Counted from the stretch's first letter, positions 45,299 through 53,890 are shown. The stretch is DNA of 64,000 nucleotides from JANNSX01 sp963741525 (GCA_963741525.1 CAVUIW010000022.1:469529-533528); one strand, 5' to 3'. Notes: generated by a model from the letters alone, not told the origin. A program made the numbers and translations.

Positions 45299-45763
45299 TC
45301 AGGGCTTCACGATCATTAACCAATAGATGGCGATGACGCCGGCGAAGGCCGGCCAGCCGAGCCAGAACCAGACGCGCATCAGCCGATGGTAGCGCTCAGG
45401 GAGCGCCGAGCCGGTCTCGACGGCAATTGCCGCCATGTCGCGGAGCTGGAGCTGGATCCACACCACCGGCAGCCAGCAGACGCCGACGAGCACATAAAGC
45501 CCGAGGCTCTTGGCGATCCAACCTTCGGTCATGCTGTAGCCGAGCGTGTGGGCGAGGAGCGCACCGGTCAGCGGCTGGGCGATGACGGCGGTTGCGGTGA
45601 AAAGGAGATCGGCGAGAACGACCATGCTGGCGACGCGGTGGATGACGACCGGTTCGCCCGTCCGATCCGCCATCAGCATGAAGAAGGCGATGCCGGCACC
45701 GGTGCCGAACAGCACGGCGGCGCCGATGATGTGGGCGAGTTTCAGAAGCGGGTAGAACTCCAT
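45299..45763 (-). CDS. DUF2269-family membrane protein
   Basis: 154 residues from ATG 45763, two bases after the stop of the upstream fusion gene (TGATCATG), so they are coupled. Four membrane helices are visible: EFYPLLKLAHIIGAAVLFGT, VLADLLFTATAVIAQPLTG, SLGLYVLVGVCWLPVVWIQL, and FWLGWPAFAGVIAIYWLMIV. This matches DUF2269, a family of unknown function often next to redox or DoxX-like genes. The longer ORF upstream is in-gene shadow. Confidence 0.85.
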   Translation of the reverse strand: MEFYPLLKLAHIIGAAVLFGTGAGIAFFMLMADRTGEPVVIHRVASMVVLADLLFTATAVIAQPLTGALLAHTLGYSMTEGWIAKSLGLYVLVGVCWLPVVWIQLQLRDMAAIAVETGSALPERYHRLMRVWFWLGWPAFAGVIAIYWLMIVKP

Positions 45764-45765
45764 GA

Positions 45766-47070
45766 TCAGCGCTCCTCGGCCAGCGCCATGACGGCAAGCG
45801 TCAGGGCGGCAATGGGTACGATCTTCATGAGGGGCCCGAGTGGATCGGCCCAGAGCGAGGGTTGCAGCAGCGTGCCCATGATGAGATAGAGGCCGATCAG
45901 ACCGAGTTGCATGAGACCGGCTGGCCGCGTCCACCGCGCGTTCAGCATCAGCGCTCCGGCAACGATATCCGCGATGGCACCGCCGGTGACGGCGAGGCCC
46001 GCCATCGCACTCGAAAGCCCCGCGGCGCTCGCCATGGCGATCGCGGCGGCGCGCGGTCCGGGCAGCAGCGTCACGAGGCCTGTCGCGATCCAGAACAGCG
46101 CCAGCACGCCCTGCATGAGGGGGCGAAGGAAATAGAGGCGCGCATGCAAGCGGTCCTGCACGGACGCGGCGCCGGCAGGCAGTATCTCCGCGAGCGCCGT
46201 CAACGGCCGGCCGAGCGCGGCTTCGAAGGGCCTCGGATCGAAGGTCCCGGCGTAGCTCATCTGCTCGAGCGAGGCGGTGCGCAGAGCCGAGGGGCTGCCG
46301 AGGCGGGCGGCGAGATCACCAGCCCAAAGCGCCGGCCGCATGAGCGCGAGCGGTACTTTCAGTACGGGCCGTTCCGGGAAGCCGAGCCAGCCGCGATAAG
46401 CCCGCGCCAGGCCGCCGACATCCATGGGCTCGGGCCCGGCGGCGTAGAGGGTGACGCGGGACGGCACAGGCGAAAGTGCCAGCCGCGCAATCCCCTCCGC
46501 AACATCCCGCATGGCGATCGGTTGAAACCGCCCAGCCCCGGCATCGGGCACGGGCGTCACCAGCGGCAGGCCCGCCACGCCGCGCAGCAGCGAGGTGCCG
46601 CCATAGCTCCCCTCGCCGATGACGAGCGAGGGCTTGACGATGACCCAGTCGAGATCGAGTTCGCGAAGGCGGGCCTCGGCGGCAACGCGGGTTCGCGCAT
46701 AGTCGGTTGCGACCTCCGGCTCCGCGCTGATCGCCGAAACGTGGACGACGCGCCGGATGCCGGCGGCAGCCGCCGCCTCGAACAGCGCCGAGGTCGCCGT
46801 CACCTGGATGCGATGAGCATCGTCTTTCGCGGTCGACTGCAGGATGCCGACGAGATTGACGATGGCTTCGACGCCGTCGAGCACCGGCCGCCAGTCCGCC
46901 GCTGTCAGCAGCCGGTTGAAATCAGCGAACCGCCATTCGGTGCCGGGAAGCAGGCGCTGCCCCAGATCGAGATCGCGGCCGGCACCCAAGACCTCGGCGC
47001 CTGCCGCGCGCAAAGCCTGCACCACATGGCGGCCGATGAACCCGTAAGCTCCGGTCACCAGCACGCGCAT
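45766..47070 (-). CDS. SDR/NAD-dependent epimerase fused to a DoxX-like membrane domain
   Basis: This 434-residue protein has two parts. Residues 1 to about 290 are an atypical extended SDR with MRVLVTGAYGFIGRHVVQAL (TGAxGFIG cofactor loop), VEAIVNLVGILQSTAKDDAH, VVHVSAISAEPEVATDYART and RFQPIAMRDVAEGI. Residues about 300-430 have four membrane helices (RPLMQGVLALFWIATGLVTL ... GLIGLYLIMGTLL) of the DoxX-like type. In place of Tyr-x3-Lys of classic SDRs, YARTRVAAE is seen, as in NmrA/NDUFA9-like binders. A role in quinone or membrane redox assembly is plausible (inference). It is coupled to the DUF2269 gene. Confidence 0.85.
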   Translation of the reverse strand: MRVLVTGAYGFIGRHVVQALRAAGAEVLGAGRDLDLGQRLLPGTEWRFADFNRLLTAADWRPVLDGVEAIVNLVGILQSTAKDDAHRIQVTATSALFEAAAAAGIRRVVHVSAISAEPEVATDYARTRVAAEARLRELDLDWVIVKPSLVIGEGSYGGTSLLRGVAGLPLVTPVPDAGAGRFQPIAMRDVAEGIARLALSPVPSRVTLYAAGPEPMDVGGLARAYRGWLGFPERPVLKVPLALMRPALWAGDLAARLGSPSALRTASLEQMSYAGTFDPRPFEAALGRPLTALAEILPAGAASVQDRLHARLYFLRPLMQGVLALFWIATGLVTLLPGPRAAAIAMASAAGLSSAMAGLAVTGGAIADIVAGALMLNARWTRPAGLMQLGLIGLYLIMGTLLQPSLWADPLGPLMKIVPIAALTLAVMALAEER

Positions 47071-47137
47071 GCAGGGCTTGCTCTAGAAGGGGTTCAGTTT
47101 GAGCGGAAGCAAGACCCCGCTCTCGCTTCCTTGTTTT

Positions 47138-47306
47138 GAGCACGTTCCACGGCGAACCGGCATCCACTTCGCCTGAACGTGCTCAGTCTTTGTTTTGAGC
47201 ACGTCCGACGGCGAACCGGCATCCACTTCGCCTGAACGTGCTCAGTCTTTGTTTTGAGCACGTTCCTACGGCGAACCACCGGCATCCACTTCGCCTGAAC
47301 ATACTC
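47138..47306. repeat. Three tandem GAGCACGTTC palindromes, 59-bp period (D4-D6)
   Basis: Copies begin at 47138, 47197 and 47256, an exact 59-bp period. Each is GAGCACGT(T/C)C ... GGCGAACCGGCATCCACTTC ... GCCTGAACGTGCTC, separated by AGTCTTTGTTTT. The third has a small insertion (ACCACC) and a degenerate end (ATACTC). They lie between ssb and the SDR-DoxX gene. Confidence 0.85.
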
Positions 47307-47358
47307 ATATCGCTCGATCAATCGGCGCTCGCACCTCGGAGTTTGTGGACGAAGGAGC

Positions 47359-47889
47359 TCAGAACGGAATCTCGTCGTCGAGCTCTTTCTCGAAGGAGCC
47401 GCCGCCACTGGCCGGCGCGCTGCGCCCGCCACCGCCGCCACTCTTGCTGCCACCACCGCCGCCGCTACGTGCCGGCGGCGCGTCGTCGTAGCTCGCCTGC
47501 CCGCCCTCTTGCATGCCGGCGCCCGCGCCGCCACCGGGCCGGCCGTCGAGCATGGTCAGCGTCGAGTTGAAGCCCTGCAGCACCACCTCGGTCGAATACT
47601 TCTCCTGACCGCCCTGGTCGGTCCACTTGCGGGTCTGGAGCTGGCCCTCGATGTAAACCTTGGAGCCCTTCTTCAGATAGTTCTCGGCGACCTTGCAGAG
47701 GCCATCGTTGAAGATGACGACGCGGTGCCACTCCGTCTTTTCCTTGCGCTCGCCCGACGCCTTGTCGCGCCAGCTCTCGGAGGTGGCCACACTCAAGTTA
47801 CAGATCGGCCGGCCGTCCTGGGTGTGACGGATCTCGGGATCTTTGCCGAGATTGCCAATGAGAATGACTTTGTTAACGGACCCGGCCAT
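47359..47889 (-). CDS. ssb: Single-stranded DNA-binding protein
   Basis: 176 residues from ATG 47889 (AAAGGAG seven bases upstream); the longer frame to 47928 is not needed. The OB fold is MAGSVNKVILIGNLGKDPEI, ICNLSVATSESWRDKASGER and TEWHRVVIFNDGLCKVAENY, then LKKGSKVYIEGQLQTRKWTD. A Gly/Ser-rich linker follows, and the acidic tip reads ELDDEIPF, which recruits partner proteins. It acts in replication and repair. Confidence 0.96.
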   Translation of the reverse strand: MAGSVNKVILIGNLGKDPEIRHTQDGRPICNLSVATSESWRDKASGERKEKTEWHRVVIFNDGLCKVAENYLKKGSKVYIEGQLQTRKWTDQGGQEKYSTEVVLQGFNSTLTMLDGRPGGGAGAGMQEGGQASYDDAPPARSGGGGGSKSGGGGGRSAPASGGGSFEKELDDEIPF

Positions 47890-48120
47890 GCCCTGCTCCT
47901 TTTGCTTGCTCAGCCAGCGGGCGCTCAATCGCCCCGCCAGCGCTTCCGAATCAAACGCCCGAACACTTTATCGCGCCCATTTCGGCCCTGGTCGCCTTCG
48001 CCCCGGTTCTCCACAAGTTGGAGACACAAGACATCCGCGAGCACCCTGAAACGCCGAATGTTCGTCTTATGTTCTAATATAGTTCCAGCATGTTTCGGGT
48101 GCAAGGGGAAAATTGCCGTC

Positions 48121-48163
48121 GTGCTTCCGGAAAAGTGTTAAGCGGTTTTCCTATAAGAAGCAC
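48121..48163. repeat. GTGCTTCCGGAAAA palindrome, copy C3
   Basis: GTGCTTCCGGAAAA, short centre GTGTTAAGC, then GGTTTTCCTATAAGAAGCAC. A partial relative (AGCTTCCGGAACGGCCTGTC) follows at about 48182. It lies in the gene-free gap 47890-48455 upstream of ssb. Confidence 0.8.
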
Positions 48164-48245
48164 GACAGATCGATGACGTAAGAGCTTCCGGAACGGCCTG
48201 TCCCGGCGAGAGCCGGGATCCGAAGCGGTGGCGTGTACCGACCTC

Positions 48246-48398
48246 CCCACTTGCGTCCCCGGCCGTAGCGTGGCCGGCTGCGCCGGACACGCCCAGAGCC
48301 GGGGTCTTCATCTCGATGTGACGATCGCCGGGCACCTCGATGGCGAGGGGTGATGATCCCGGATAGCCGCGCGCGGCGCGGCTTCCGGGAGCGCAAGG
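48246..48398. repeat. CACTTGCG two-hairpin repeat, copy E2
   Basis: CCCACTTGCGTCCCCGGCCG, then CGTGGCCGGCTGCGCCGG and AGAGCCGGGGTCTTC. The second half is GATGATCCCGGATAGCCGCG, GGCGCGGCTTCCGGGAGCGC and AAG. It has the same structure as copies at 8324 (inverted) and 53490 (same orientation). Confidence 0.8.
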
Positions 48399-48455
48399 GG
48401 AGAGGTTCGCGCCCGGCCACACGCCGGTGGTCGCCCTCTTTGCCGGTGCAGGCCG

Positions 48456-50591
48456 TTACGGAGCCGGCACAGTCGTCGTGCCCGTCACGGCCGGCGACTC
48501 CAACACCTCGGCCGCTTCTGCCGCCGTCGCGAGCTTCAGCACCAACTCACCCGTCAGCACTTTGCCGCCATGACACCCGGCATCGGCAAGCCGCCGATTG
48601 AGGACCACCACATCGCCGCGGAAATTCGTCGCCAGCGCCCGCCGGACAACGCCGGTTGCCACCGACCCGTCCGCGTAGCGAGCAAGACAGGCGAAATCCG
48701 ATAGGAATTCGGTTAGTTGATGGCGATAGACGTCCGACGGCGCGACACCGCCCGTCTTCAACGCTTGCCAGGCGCTGCCCTCCGGGCCCTCGAGCCAGTC
48801 GTCCGTGCCGCTGACGTCCTTGAGGGCGGCGAGGCTTTTGTCGACGCGCTCACGAACCTTGCGGGCACGGATGCCATCGATGGCGGCGCCGATGGCCGCG
48901 AGCTCGGCGGTCTCCGGCCGCTTGATCTTGAGACCCTGCAGATCGGCGGCGAGCATCTTCCCTGGCGGCGGGGAGTTGCTTGCCCAGATGACGGCATTCG
49001 TCAGATCGGTGCCCCGCATCGAGGCGTTGGAGAAATCCGCCCCCTGGAGCTTGGCGAAGTTCATGAGCGCGGCATCGAGGTCGGCGCCCTCGAAATTGGC
49101 GCCGAACGCCTGTACGAAGGAGAGCTGGGCACCCTGCAGCCCAGCGCCGTAGAAATCGGCCGCGTAGAGCTTGGCACCGGTCAAGTCCGCACCCTGCATG
49201 GAGGCGCCGAGGAAGTTGGCCCCGATCAGCACCGCGCCGCCCGAAAGTGCTGCCCGCCGCATCTCGGCGCCCGAGAAGTCCGCACCCGTGAGATCGGAGT
49301 AGCGCAAATCCGCATCATCGAGATTGGCGCCTTCAAAACGCGTGTCCGAGAGCAGCGCCAACCTCAGATCCGCGTCGGCGAGCTTGGCGCGGCTCAAATC
49401 GACATTCTCGAGCCTCGTGCAGTCGTCCTGCCGGTCGATCTGCTGCGTCAGCACACCGTCGATGTCGGCGCATGACAGGCGCGCGCGCCGCAGATCCGTT
49501 CCGGCGAGGCTTGCGCCCTCCAGATTGGCCCCGGTCAGATCGGCGCGATGCAGGTCGGAGCGGTCGAGGACCGCGTTCGTCAGATCGCGGTCCCGCAGGT
49601 TGATCGAGACCTCGCCCTTGTCGTCCTCGGCATTGGCGACGAGATCCTGGTCGGTGACGACGAGGTTGCGGCGGAATAGGGCGTGGCCGTTCTTGCCGCC
49701 CTCGAACAGCCAAGCGGTCAGTCCGAACACCGAGCGTCCCGTCGCATCGCCGGCGGCCTTCGCCGTCCGCTCGACGGTGGTGCCGGAAACGCGCGCGGCC
49801 ATCCGGTCGAGGCCCTCGCCCGGGACGGTTGCGACGAACAGCGAGAAGAAAGTCAGCAGCGCGAAGAACAGACCCGTCAGCAGCACATTGAGTGGCTGAT
49901 GGCGGACGGTGCGCGTGAAAGCCCTGAGGAAGTTCGTCTCGCGGCGCCGCAAGAACACGCCGATGCCGAGGATCACGAGCATGTCGACGATGAGCGCGAT
50001 CCGGTGCGACCAGGTGGTGGCCGCGTCGTGATAGGGCAGGAACGTGATCTGGATGTAGACGATTAGGAGCAGCGGCAGGAAGACGATCGAGAGCCAGATC
50101 AACAGATGCAGGAACATGCCGAAGAGCGGGCTGCGCTCGGGGCCAGCCAGCGTCTGCGTGAAGAAATAGGAGTGCAGCTCGAGGCGCAGCGGATGCGAGC
50201 GCCGGTCGCTCGGCTCGAGCGGGCGCAAGGCCGCGTGGAACTCGAGCACCTTGCGGGCGAGCATCACGTGTTGCATCAGCAGGCCGAAATGCATGAAGGC
50301 CATGACGATCGGCACGAACAGGAAGAAGCGGGTAAGCTCGATCTTGACCTGGAGCACGGGAAGCTCGACGGCCGTGTTCATGAGGAGATCGGCGTGGGTG
50401 ACGCCAGCGACCGCGACCGTCACGTAGGCGGTTACCGAAAGGAAAATCAGCCAGCCCGTGTGCGCGATCTCGCTCGCGTCGTTGACGGCTTCGAGCAGAC
50501 TGTAGGGGTTTACGGGAACCTCACCGGTATCGCCGGCCGGCGAGAGCGCTAGCCCATCGCCGTAGCCGTAGTCCTGCTGCGCATCGCTCAT
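48456..50591 (-). CDS. Membrane protein with pentapeptide-repeat domain
   Basis: 711 residues from ATG 50591 (MSDAQQDYGYGDGLALSPAG). Residues about 40-265 hold at least five membrane helices (GWLIFLSVTAYVTVAVAG, FFLFVPIVMAFMHFGLLM, LIWLSIVFLPLLLIVYIQI, IALIVDMLVILGIGVFL, LLTGLFFALLTFFSLFV). A pentapeptide-repeat solenoid A(D/N)LxG spans about 325-545, for example RADLTGANLEGASLAGTDLR and EGANLDDADLRYSDLTGADF, interrupted by a small Cys-containing loop (LSCADIDGVLTQQID, DDCTRLENV). A helical C-terminal domain closes it. Solenoids of this type form right-handed beta-helices. The combination with a polytopic N-terminus suggests a membrane scaffold or regulator of unknown role. Confidence 0.85.
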   Translation of the reverse strand: MSDAQQDYGYGDGLALSPAGDTGEVPVNPYSLLEAVNDASEIAHTGWLIFLSVTAYVTVAVAGVTHADLLMNTAVELPVLQVKIELTRFFLFVPIVMAFMHFGLLMQHVMLARKVLEFHAALRPLEPSDRRSHPLRLELHSYFFTQTLAGPERSPLFGMFLHLLIWLSIVFLPLLLIVYIQITFLPYHDAATTWSHRIALIVDMLVILGIGVFLRRRETNFLRAFTRTVRHQPLNVLLTGLFFALLTFFSLFVATVPGEGLDRMAARVSGTTVERTAKAAGDATGRSVFGLTAWLFEGGKNGHALFRRNLVVTDQDLVANAEDDKGEVSINLRDRDLTNAVLDRSDLHRADLTGANLEGASLAGTDLRRARLSCADIDGVLTQQIDRQDDCTRLENVDLSRAKLADADLRLALLSDTRFEGANLDDADLRYSDLTGADFSGAEMRRAALSGGAVLIGANFLGASMQGADLTGAKLYAADFYGAGLQGAQLSFVQAFGANFEGADLDAALMNFAKLQGADFSNASMRGTDLTNAVIWASNSPPPGKMLAADLQGLKIKRPETAELAAIGAAIDGIRARKVRERVDKSLAALKDVSGTDDWLEGPEGSAWQALKTGGVAPSDVYRHQLTEFLSDFACLARYADGSVATGVVRRALATNFRGDVVVLNRRLADAGCHGGKVLTGELVLKLATAAEAAEVLESPAVTGTTTVPAP

Positions 50592-50970
50592 ACTGCCCCA
50601 ACGCCCCTGCCGGCCTAGCCCCTCTGGCCGTCCCCAAGGCGCGGACCTTAGCCCAGATCGCCGCAAGGGTTAACTGCCTTGGCGCAACCTGGCGCAGGAG
50701 TGTGGCGGCGGGGCGTCGGGCGTGTTTCGGTCAGTAACGCTCAGACGGCATGGGCTGACGCTCGGGCGGTGTGAGGCCGGCTGGTGCCGAGAAGAAAACG
50801 GCGAGCGAGAAAACCTCTCCGAGGAACTTGATCAAGGGGAACATGGCGGCCTCCATTGGTGGGACGATTTACCGTTTCGATGGACTAGAAGATGCCCGCC
50901 GAAGTGGTCTGGGACAAACGGCGATTGGCTGTGCTATGCGTAACCTGCCGTTACATCCGGGAGCCGCCCC
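50592..50970. other. Gene-free divergent region
   Basis: About 380 bp between the pentapeptide gene and the LysR-type gene. No repeat-family member, tRNA or supported ORF is seen. Short open frames at 50722-50974 on the plus strand have poor protein texture. Confidence 0.45.
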
Positions 50971-51888
50971 TTGAACCGCCGCCTGCCGTCTTTGACAGCG
51001 CTCCGCGCCTTCGAGGCCGCCGCCCGCCACGAGAGCTTCTCGAAGGCGGCCGCGGAGTTGCATGTCACCCACGCGGCGATCTCCCGCCAGATCCGCGAGC
51101 TCGAGACCGATCTGAAACTAAAGCTCTTCCGCCGCACCGGCCGCGGCGTGAAGCTCAGCGAGGCGGGGGACGCCTATGCACGCAAGATCACCCGGGCCTT
51201 CGACCGCATCAGCGAGGCAACGCGGGAGCTGGCCACCGCGCGCGGCCGCCGCGATCTTCTGATCAGCGTCGAGGTCGGTCTCGCCTCGGCCTGGCTGGTT
51301 CCGCGTCTTGGACGATTTCAGGCGCGGCATCCCGACATCGACATCGTGCTCGATGCGACCGACGCCTTGATCGACTTCCGCAGCTCCCAGGCCGAGATCG
51401 GCATTCGCTGCGGTACCGGGCGCTATCCGGGGCTTGCCGCTGACGAGATCGTGAAGCTCGTGGCCTTCCCAGTCGCCGCGCCCGCGCTCATCAAGACGGC
51501 CGCGCTCCATCAGCCAGAGGATCTGGCGCGCGTAACGCTCCTGCATCAGGACTCCAAACGCTGGTGGGGGCACTACCTCACCCATCTCGGCGTCTCGCCT
51601 GCCCTCGCGGACGCCGGACCGATGATGCCAAGCTACAATGCCGTCGAGGCGGCGATCGGCGGGCAAGGTGTCGCGCTTGCCGACAATGTCACCGCGGCCG
51701 CCGCTCTCCTCGACGGGCGGCTGGTTCGCCCCTTTCCCACCAAGGATGCCGAAGTTGCCTACTACTTCGTCAGGCCCGATGGCCGAAAGGAGAGTGCGAC
51801 CGCCCGCAACTTCAAGGAATGGCTCTACGAGGAGATGGTGGAAACCCAGGAGCGGCTCTTACCGCTCCTGACGTCGACACCGGAATAG
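50971..51888 (+). CDS. LysR-type transcriptional regulator (GcvA-like)
   Basis: 305 residues from TTG 50971 (MNRRLPSLTALRAFEAAARH; GGGAG upstream). The helix-turn-helix is SFSKAAAELHVTHAAISRQI. The GcvA-subgroup traits are the LPSLxALRAFEAAARHxSFSxAAxELxVTxxAISRQI pattern and the effector-domain stretch YNAVEAAIGGQGVALADNVT. It diverges from the pentapeptide gene and precedes a block of palindromic repeats. Its target may be the neighbouring cupin/EamA pair or the divergent gene, but this is not determined. Confidence 0.9.
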   Translation: MNRRLPSLTALRAFEAAARHESFSKAAAELHVTHAAISRQIRELETDLKLKLFRRTGRGVKLSEAGDAYARKITRAFDRISEATRELATARGRRDLLISVEVGLASAWLVPRLGRFQARHPDIDIVLDATDALIDFRSSQAEIGIRCGTGRYPGLAADEIVKLVAFPVAAPALIKTAALHQPEDLARVTLLHQDSKRWWGHYLTHLGVSPALADAGPMMPSYNAVEAAIGGQGVALADNVTAAAALLDGRLVRPFPTKDAEVAYYFVRPDGRKESATARNFKEWLYEEMVETQERLLPLLTSTPE

Positions 51889-51920
51889 CCAGATCCATGG
51901 CGTCCACTCGGCCCGCTCCC

Positions 51921-51994
51921 TAGTGTCCTGTCTCCGAAATGCCTTTACCGTTGCCGCGAGCTCATCAAGGCATTTCGGAGACGAAAGGACACTA
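51921..51994. repeat. TAGTG palindrome, copy A3
   Basis: TAGTGTCCTGTCTCCGAAAT + GCCTT pairs with AAGGCATTTCGGAGACGAAA + GGACACTA. The extra GAAA is unpaired on the right arm and the loop is TACCGTTGCCGCGAGCTCAT. Confidence 0.85.
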
Positions 51995-52009
51995 GAAAGC
52001 TTAGGTTTC

Positions 52010-52084
52010 TCGTGTGGTTTTGTCCCGCGAATACCTTGGAGCGCCTGCCGCGAAGTCTGAAGGTGTTTGCGGGACACCACACGA
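52010..52084. repeat. TAGTG-type palindrome, copy A4 (ends TCGTG/CACGA)
   Basis: TCGTGTGGTTTTGTCCCGCG on the left faces GCGGGACACCACACGA on the right. Inner pairs are ATACCTT with AAGGTGT, the unpaired TTT is on the left arm, and the loop CGCCTGCCGCGAAGTCTG keeps GCCGCGA. It abuts copy A5. Confidence 0.8.
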
Positions 52085-52157
52085 GTGTGGCGGTTCAGAA
52101 GTTCGCCCCATCATTGCGGCGAGCACCGAAGGCGAACTTCTGAACATAACGCCACAC
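52085..52157. repeat. TAGTG-type palindrome, copy A5 (inverted)
   Basis: GTGTGGCGGTTCAGAAGTTC + GCC pairs with GGCGAACTTCTGAACATAAC + GCCACAC. The unpaired ATAA is on the right. The loop is CCATCATTGCGGCGAGCACC, whose reverse complement contains CTCGCCGCAA, so this copy is inverted. Confidence 0.8.
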
Positions 52158-52174
52158 GAAGCCATTGACCCGTC

Positions 52175-52249
52175 TAGTGTCCTTATCGATCCCGAAGTTC
52201 GCGCAGTGCCCGCTGCTTGATCTGACAAACTTCGGGATCGGGACACTTA
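52175..52249. repeat. TAGTG palindrome, copy A6
   Basis: TAGTGTCCTTATCGATCCCG + AAGTT pairs with AACTTCGGGATCGGGACACT + TA. The left arm has an extra TAT and the loop contains GTGCCCGCTGCTTG. It stands in front of the cupin gene. Confidence 0.8.
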
Positions 52250-52462
52250 GGGGCCTGAAAGCCGCGATCAGCACCACATCCGCATAGGCAAGAGCCAGAA
52301 AGCGCATGGCTCAGCCTCCTCTTTCCCACGCTGTCCGTACGGGACACGTGGTAGCGGTGGAGCCGATGATCGAGGGATGATTGCGTTGCGGATGGTATCG
52401 CCTTCGCGCAGCACGCCCGTTACCCTGCAATTGATGTGACCGATCGTGACGGAGATAGGCCT

Positions 52463-52822
52463 ATGAGCAAGACCCTCCACTTCAAAGCAGCCGAAATGAA
52501 GTTCGACAATTTCGGCGGTCCGCCCGGCAAGGCCTCGATCGCCCGGCTGGTGTCGGACACGAACTCGACGACCATGGGCGCGGGCGTCGCCATATTTGAC
52601 GGCTGCTCGATCGAATGGACGGTGCTTTACGACGAGGCCGTCGTCGTGCTCGAGGGTACGTTTCGCTTGCGCATCGGCAAGGACTACAAAACGGTGATCG
52701 AGGCGAAGCCTGGCGATGTCATCTGGATTCCGGAGAACACGCCGCTCAAATACGAGGGCGAAGCCGCGAAAATCTTCTACACCGTCTATCCCGTCGACTG
52801 GAAAAAGCTGCACGGGATGTAA
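52463..52822 (+). CDS. EutQ-like cupin protein
   Basis: 119 residues from ATG 52463 (ACGGAGATAGG upstream), a single cupin barrel. ATMGAGVAIFDGCSIEWTV-like strands precede YDEAVVVLEGTFRLRIGKDY, which is cupin motif 1 with Glu rather than His pairs. IEAKPGDVIWIPENTPLKYE is motif 2. The layout matches the EutQ/ethanolamine-utilisation cupins, some of which act as kinases or epimerases. No other eut genes are present. It is followed eight bases later by the half-EamA gene, probably in the same transcript. Confidence 0.8.
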   Translation: MSKTLHFKAAEMKFDNFGGPPGKASIARLVSDTNSTTMGAGVAIFDGCSIEWTVLYDEAVVVLEGTFRLRIGKDYKTVIEAKPGDVIWIPENTPLKYEGEAAKIFYTVYPVDWKKLHGM

Positions 52823-52830
52823 TCGCGCAG

Positions 52831-53265
52831 ATGCTGAGGCCCCTCGCCTTTGCCTTTTTCGCCGCGATCGGCAACGCGCTCTTCGTCTGGGCCCAACGCG
52901 GCGCGGAGAAGAGCGCCAACCCGTTCCTCTTCACATTGGCGGCGGTCGTCGCCTGCGCCATTCTCTTCCTGCCGGCCGCCCTCCTCTATCGTACGCCCGC
53001 CGATGGCAGCTACGTCGCCGGCGAGTGGTTCAACATCGCCGCCGCCGGCCTCGGCTTCTTCATGACGTTCGTCGGCTTCTTCCTGCTCTACTCGACCTAT
53101 GGCGCGTCATCCTACGTGCTCTACGCCACGCTCTCGATTCTCACGACCACCTTCGTCGTCGGCGTCTTGATCTATCGCGAGCCTTTCAACGCCTATCAGG
53201 CCGCGTCGCTGATCCTGGCGCTCGCGGCCATCGCGCTCTACACCTACGGGCGGTCGAAAAACTAG
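52831..53265 (+). CDS. Half-size EamA-like membrane protein
   Basis: 144 residues with four or five membrane helices (RPLAFAFFAAIGNALFVWAQ, FLFTLAAVVACAILFLPAAL, FNIAAAGLGFFMTFVGFFLL, YVLYATLSILTTTFVVGVLI, and AASLILALAAIALYTYG). The GASSYVLYATLSILTTTFVV and YREPFNAYQAASLILALAAI blocks match the second repeat of EamA/SMR transporters. A single repeat would have to pair as a dimer. The stop TAG (53263-53265) is part of CTAGGG, the start of repeat B2. Confidence 0.8.
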   Translation: MLRPLAFAFFAAIGNALFVWAQRGAEKSANPFLFTLAAVVACAILFLPAALLYRTPADGSYVAGEWFNIAAAGLGFFMTFVGFFLLYSTYGASSYVLYATLSILTTTFVVGVLIYREPFNAYQAASLILALAAIALYTYGRSKN

Positions 53266-53364
53266 GGTGTTTCCGTTTTTCGTTGAATCACTGCAACACC
53301 CTGATTCGATGGTTTGTCGTGTTTCTTTCGGAAAACCGCTGCGCATTTTTCTGGAAGTATTCTA
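53262..53364. repeat. CTAGGGTGTTTCC composite repeat, copy B2
   Basis: It starts CTAGGGTGTTTCCGTTTTTC with GTTGAATCACTGCAACACCC next, then TGGTTTGTCGTGTTTCTTTC, GGAAAACCGCTGCGC and TTCTGGAAGTATTCTA. It is highly similar to 1798-1925 except that the second palindrome is shorter. It supplies the stop codon of the upstream gene. Confidence 0.8.
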
Positions 53365-53489
53365 GTGGCCTGCATCACCGAAAGCGAGGAGTGCTGGGTC
53401 GTTAGCTTGACACGGGCATCGGTTCGCATGCCACGGCTCACCGTCCGAGGCCTTCATGCTTGCTGCCACCTGTGGCTTGCACCAACCTT

Positions 53490-53643
53490 CCCACTTGCGT
53501 CCCCGGCCGCGGCGTGGCCGGCATCGCCGGACGCGCGCAGAGCCGGGGTCTTCACCGGGAACTGGTTAGGGCCGAACAGACAGACTTCGAAAGGTGATGA
53601 TCCCGGATAGCCGCGCCCGTGCGCGGCTTCCGGGAACGCAAGA
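53490..53643. repeat. CACTTGCG two-hairpin repeat, copy E3
   Basis: CCCACTTGCGTCCCCGGCCG, CGGCGTGGCCGGCATCGCCG and AGAGCCGGGGTCTTCACCGG. Then GATGATCCCGGATAGCCGCG, GTGCGCGGCTTCCGGGAACG and CAAG. Between this element and position 53839 I see no supported gene. Confidence 0.8.
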
Positions 53644-53838
53644 GGAGAGGGACGCGCCCAACCGCGCGCAGGCAGTCGTGACGTGCCATTTGGCCTTGGC
53701 GTCGTGAGTTTTACGGCGTTTGCGCCAGGCCTCGATCCGTGTTGATCGGATTGCTCCGTCGGCTGAACGAGACCAGGCCGGACCGGTTGCTCGCGGTGGC
53801 TGAGCATGAGGCATGTTGGCAGGTGCTGGCCACTAGAA

Positions 53839-53866
53839 AAGGGCGGACTCTTTCGAGCCCGCCCTT
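53839..53866 (-). terminator. Rho-independent terminator of the Tyr-rich gene
   Basis: Read on the minus strand: AAGGGCGGGCTC, loop GAAA, GAGTCCGCCCTT, followed by TT. The hairpin is about 25 bases after the stop of the gene at 53891-54241 and has the expected stem, tetraloop and T-run. Confidence 0.75.
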
Positions 53867-53890
53867 CGCATTTTGGTTCGTCGACCGGTG

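Noticed and set aside
47138..47306. Possible CRISPR array
   Set aside because: There are only three units, each a full palindrome, with a 12-base constant spacer and no variable spacers or cas genes.
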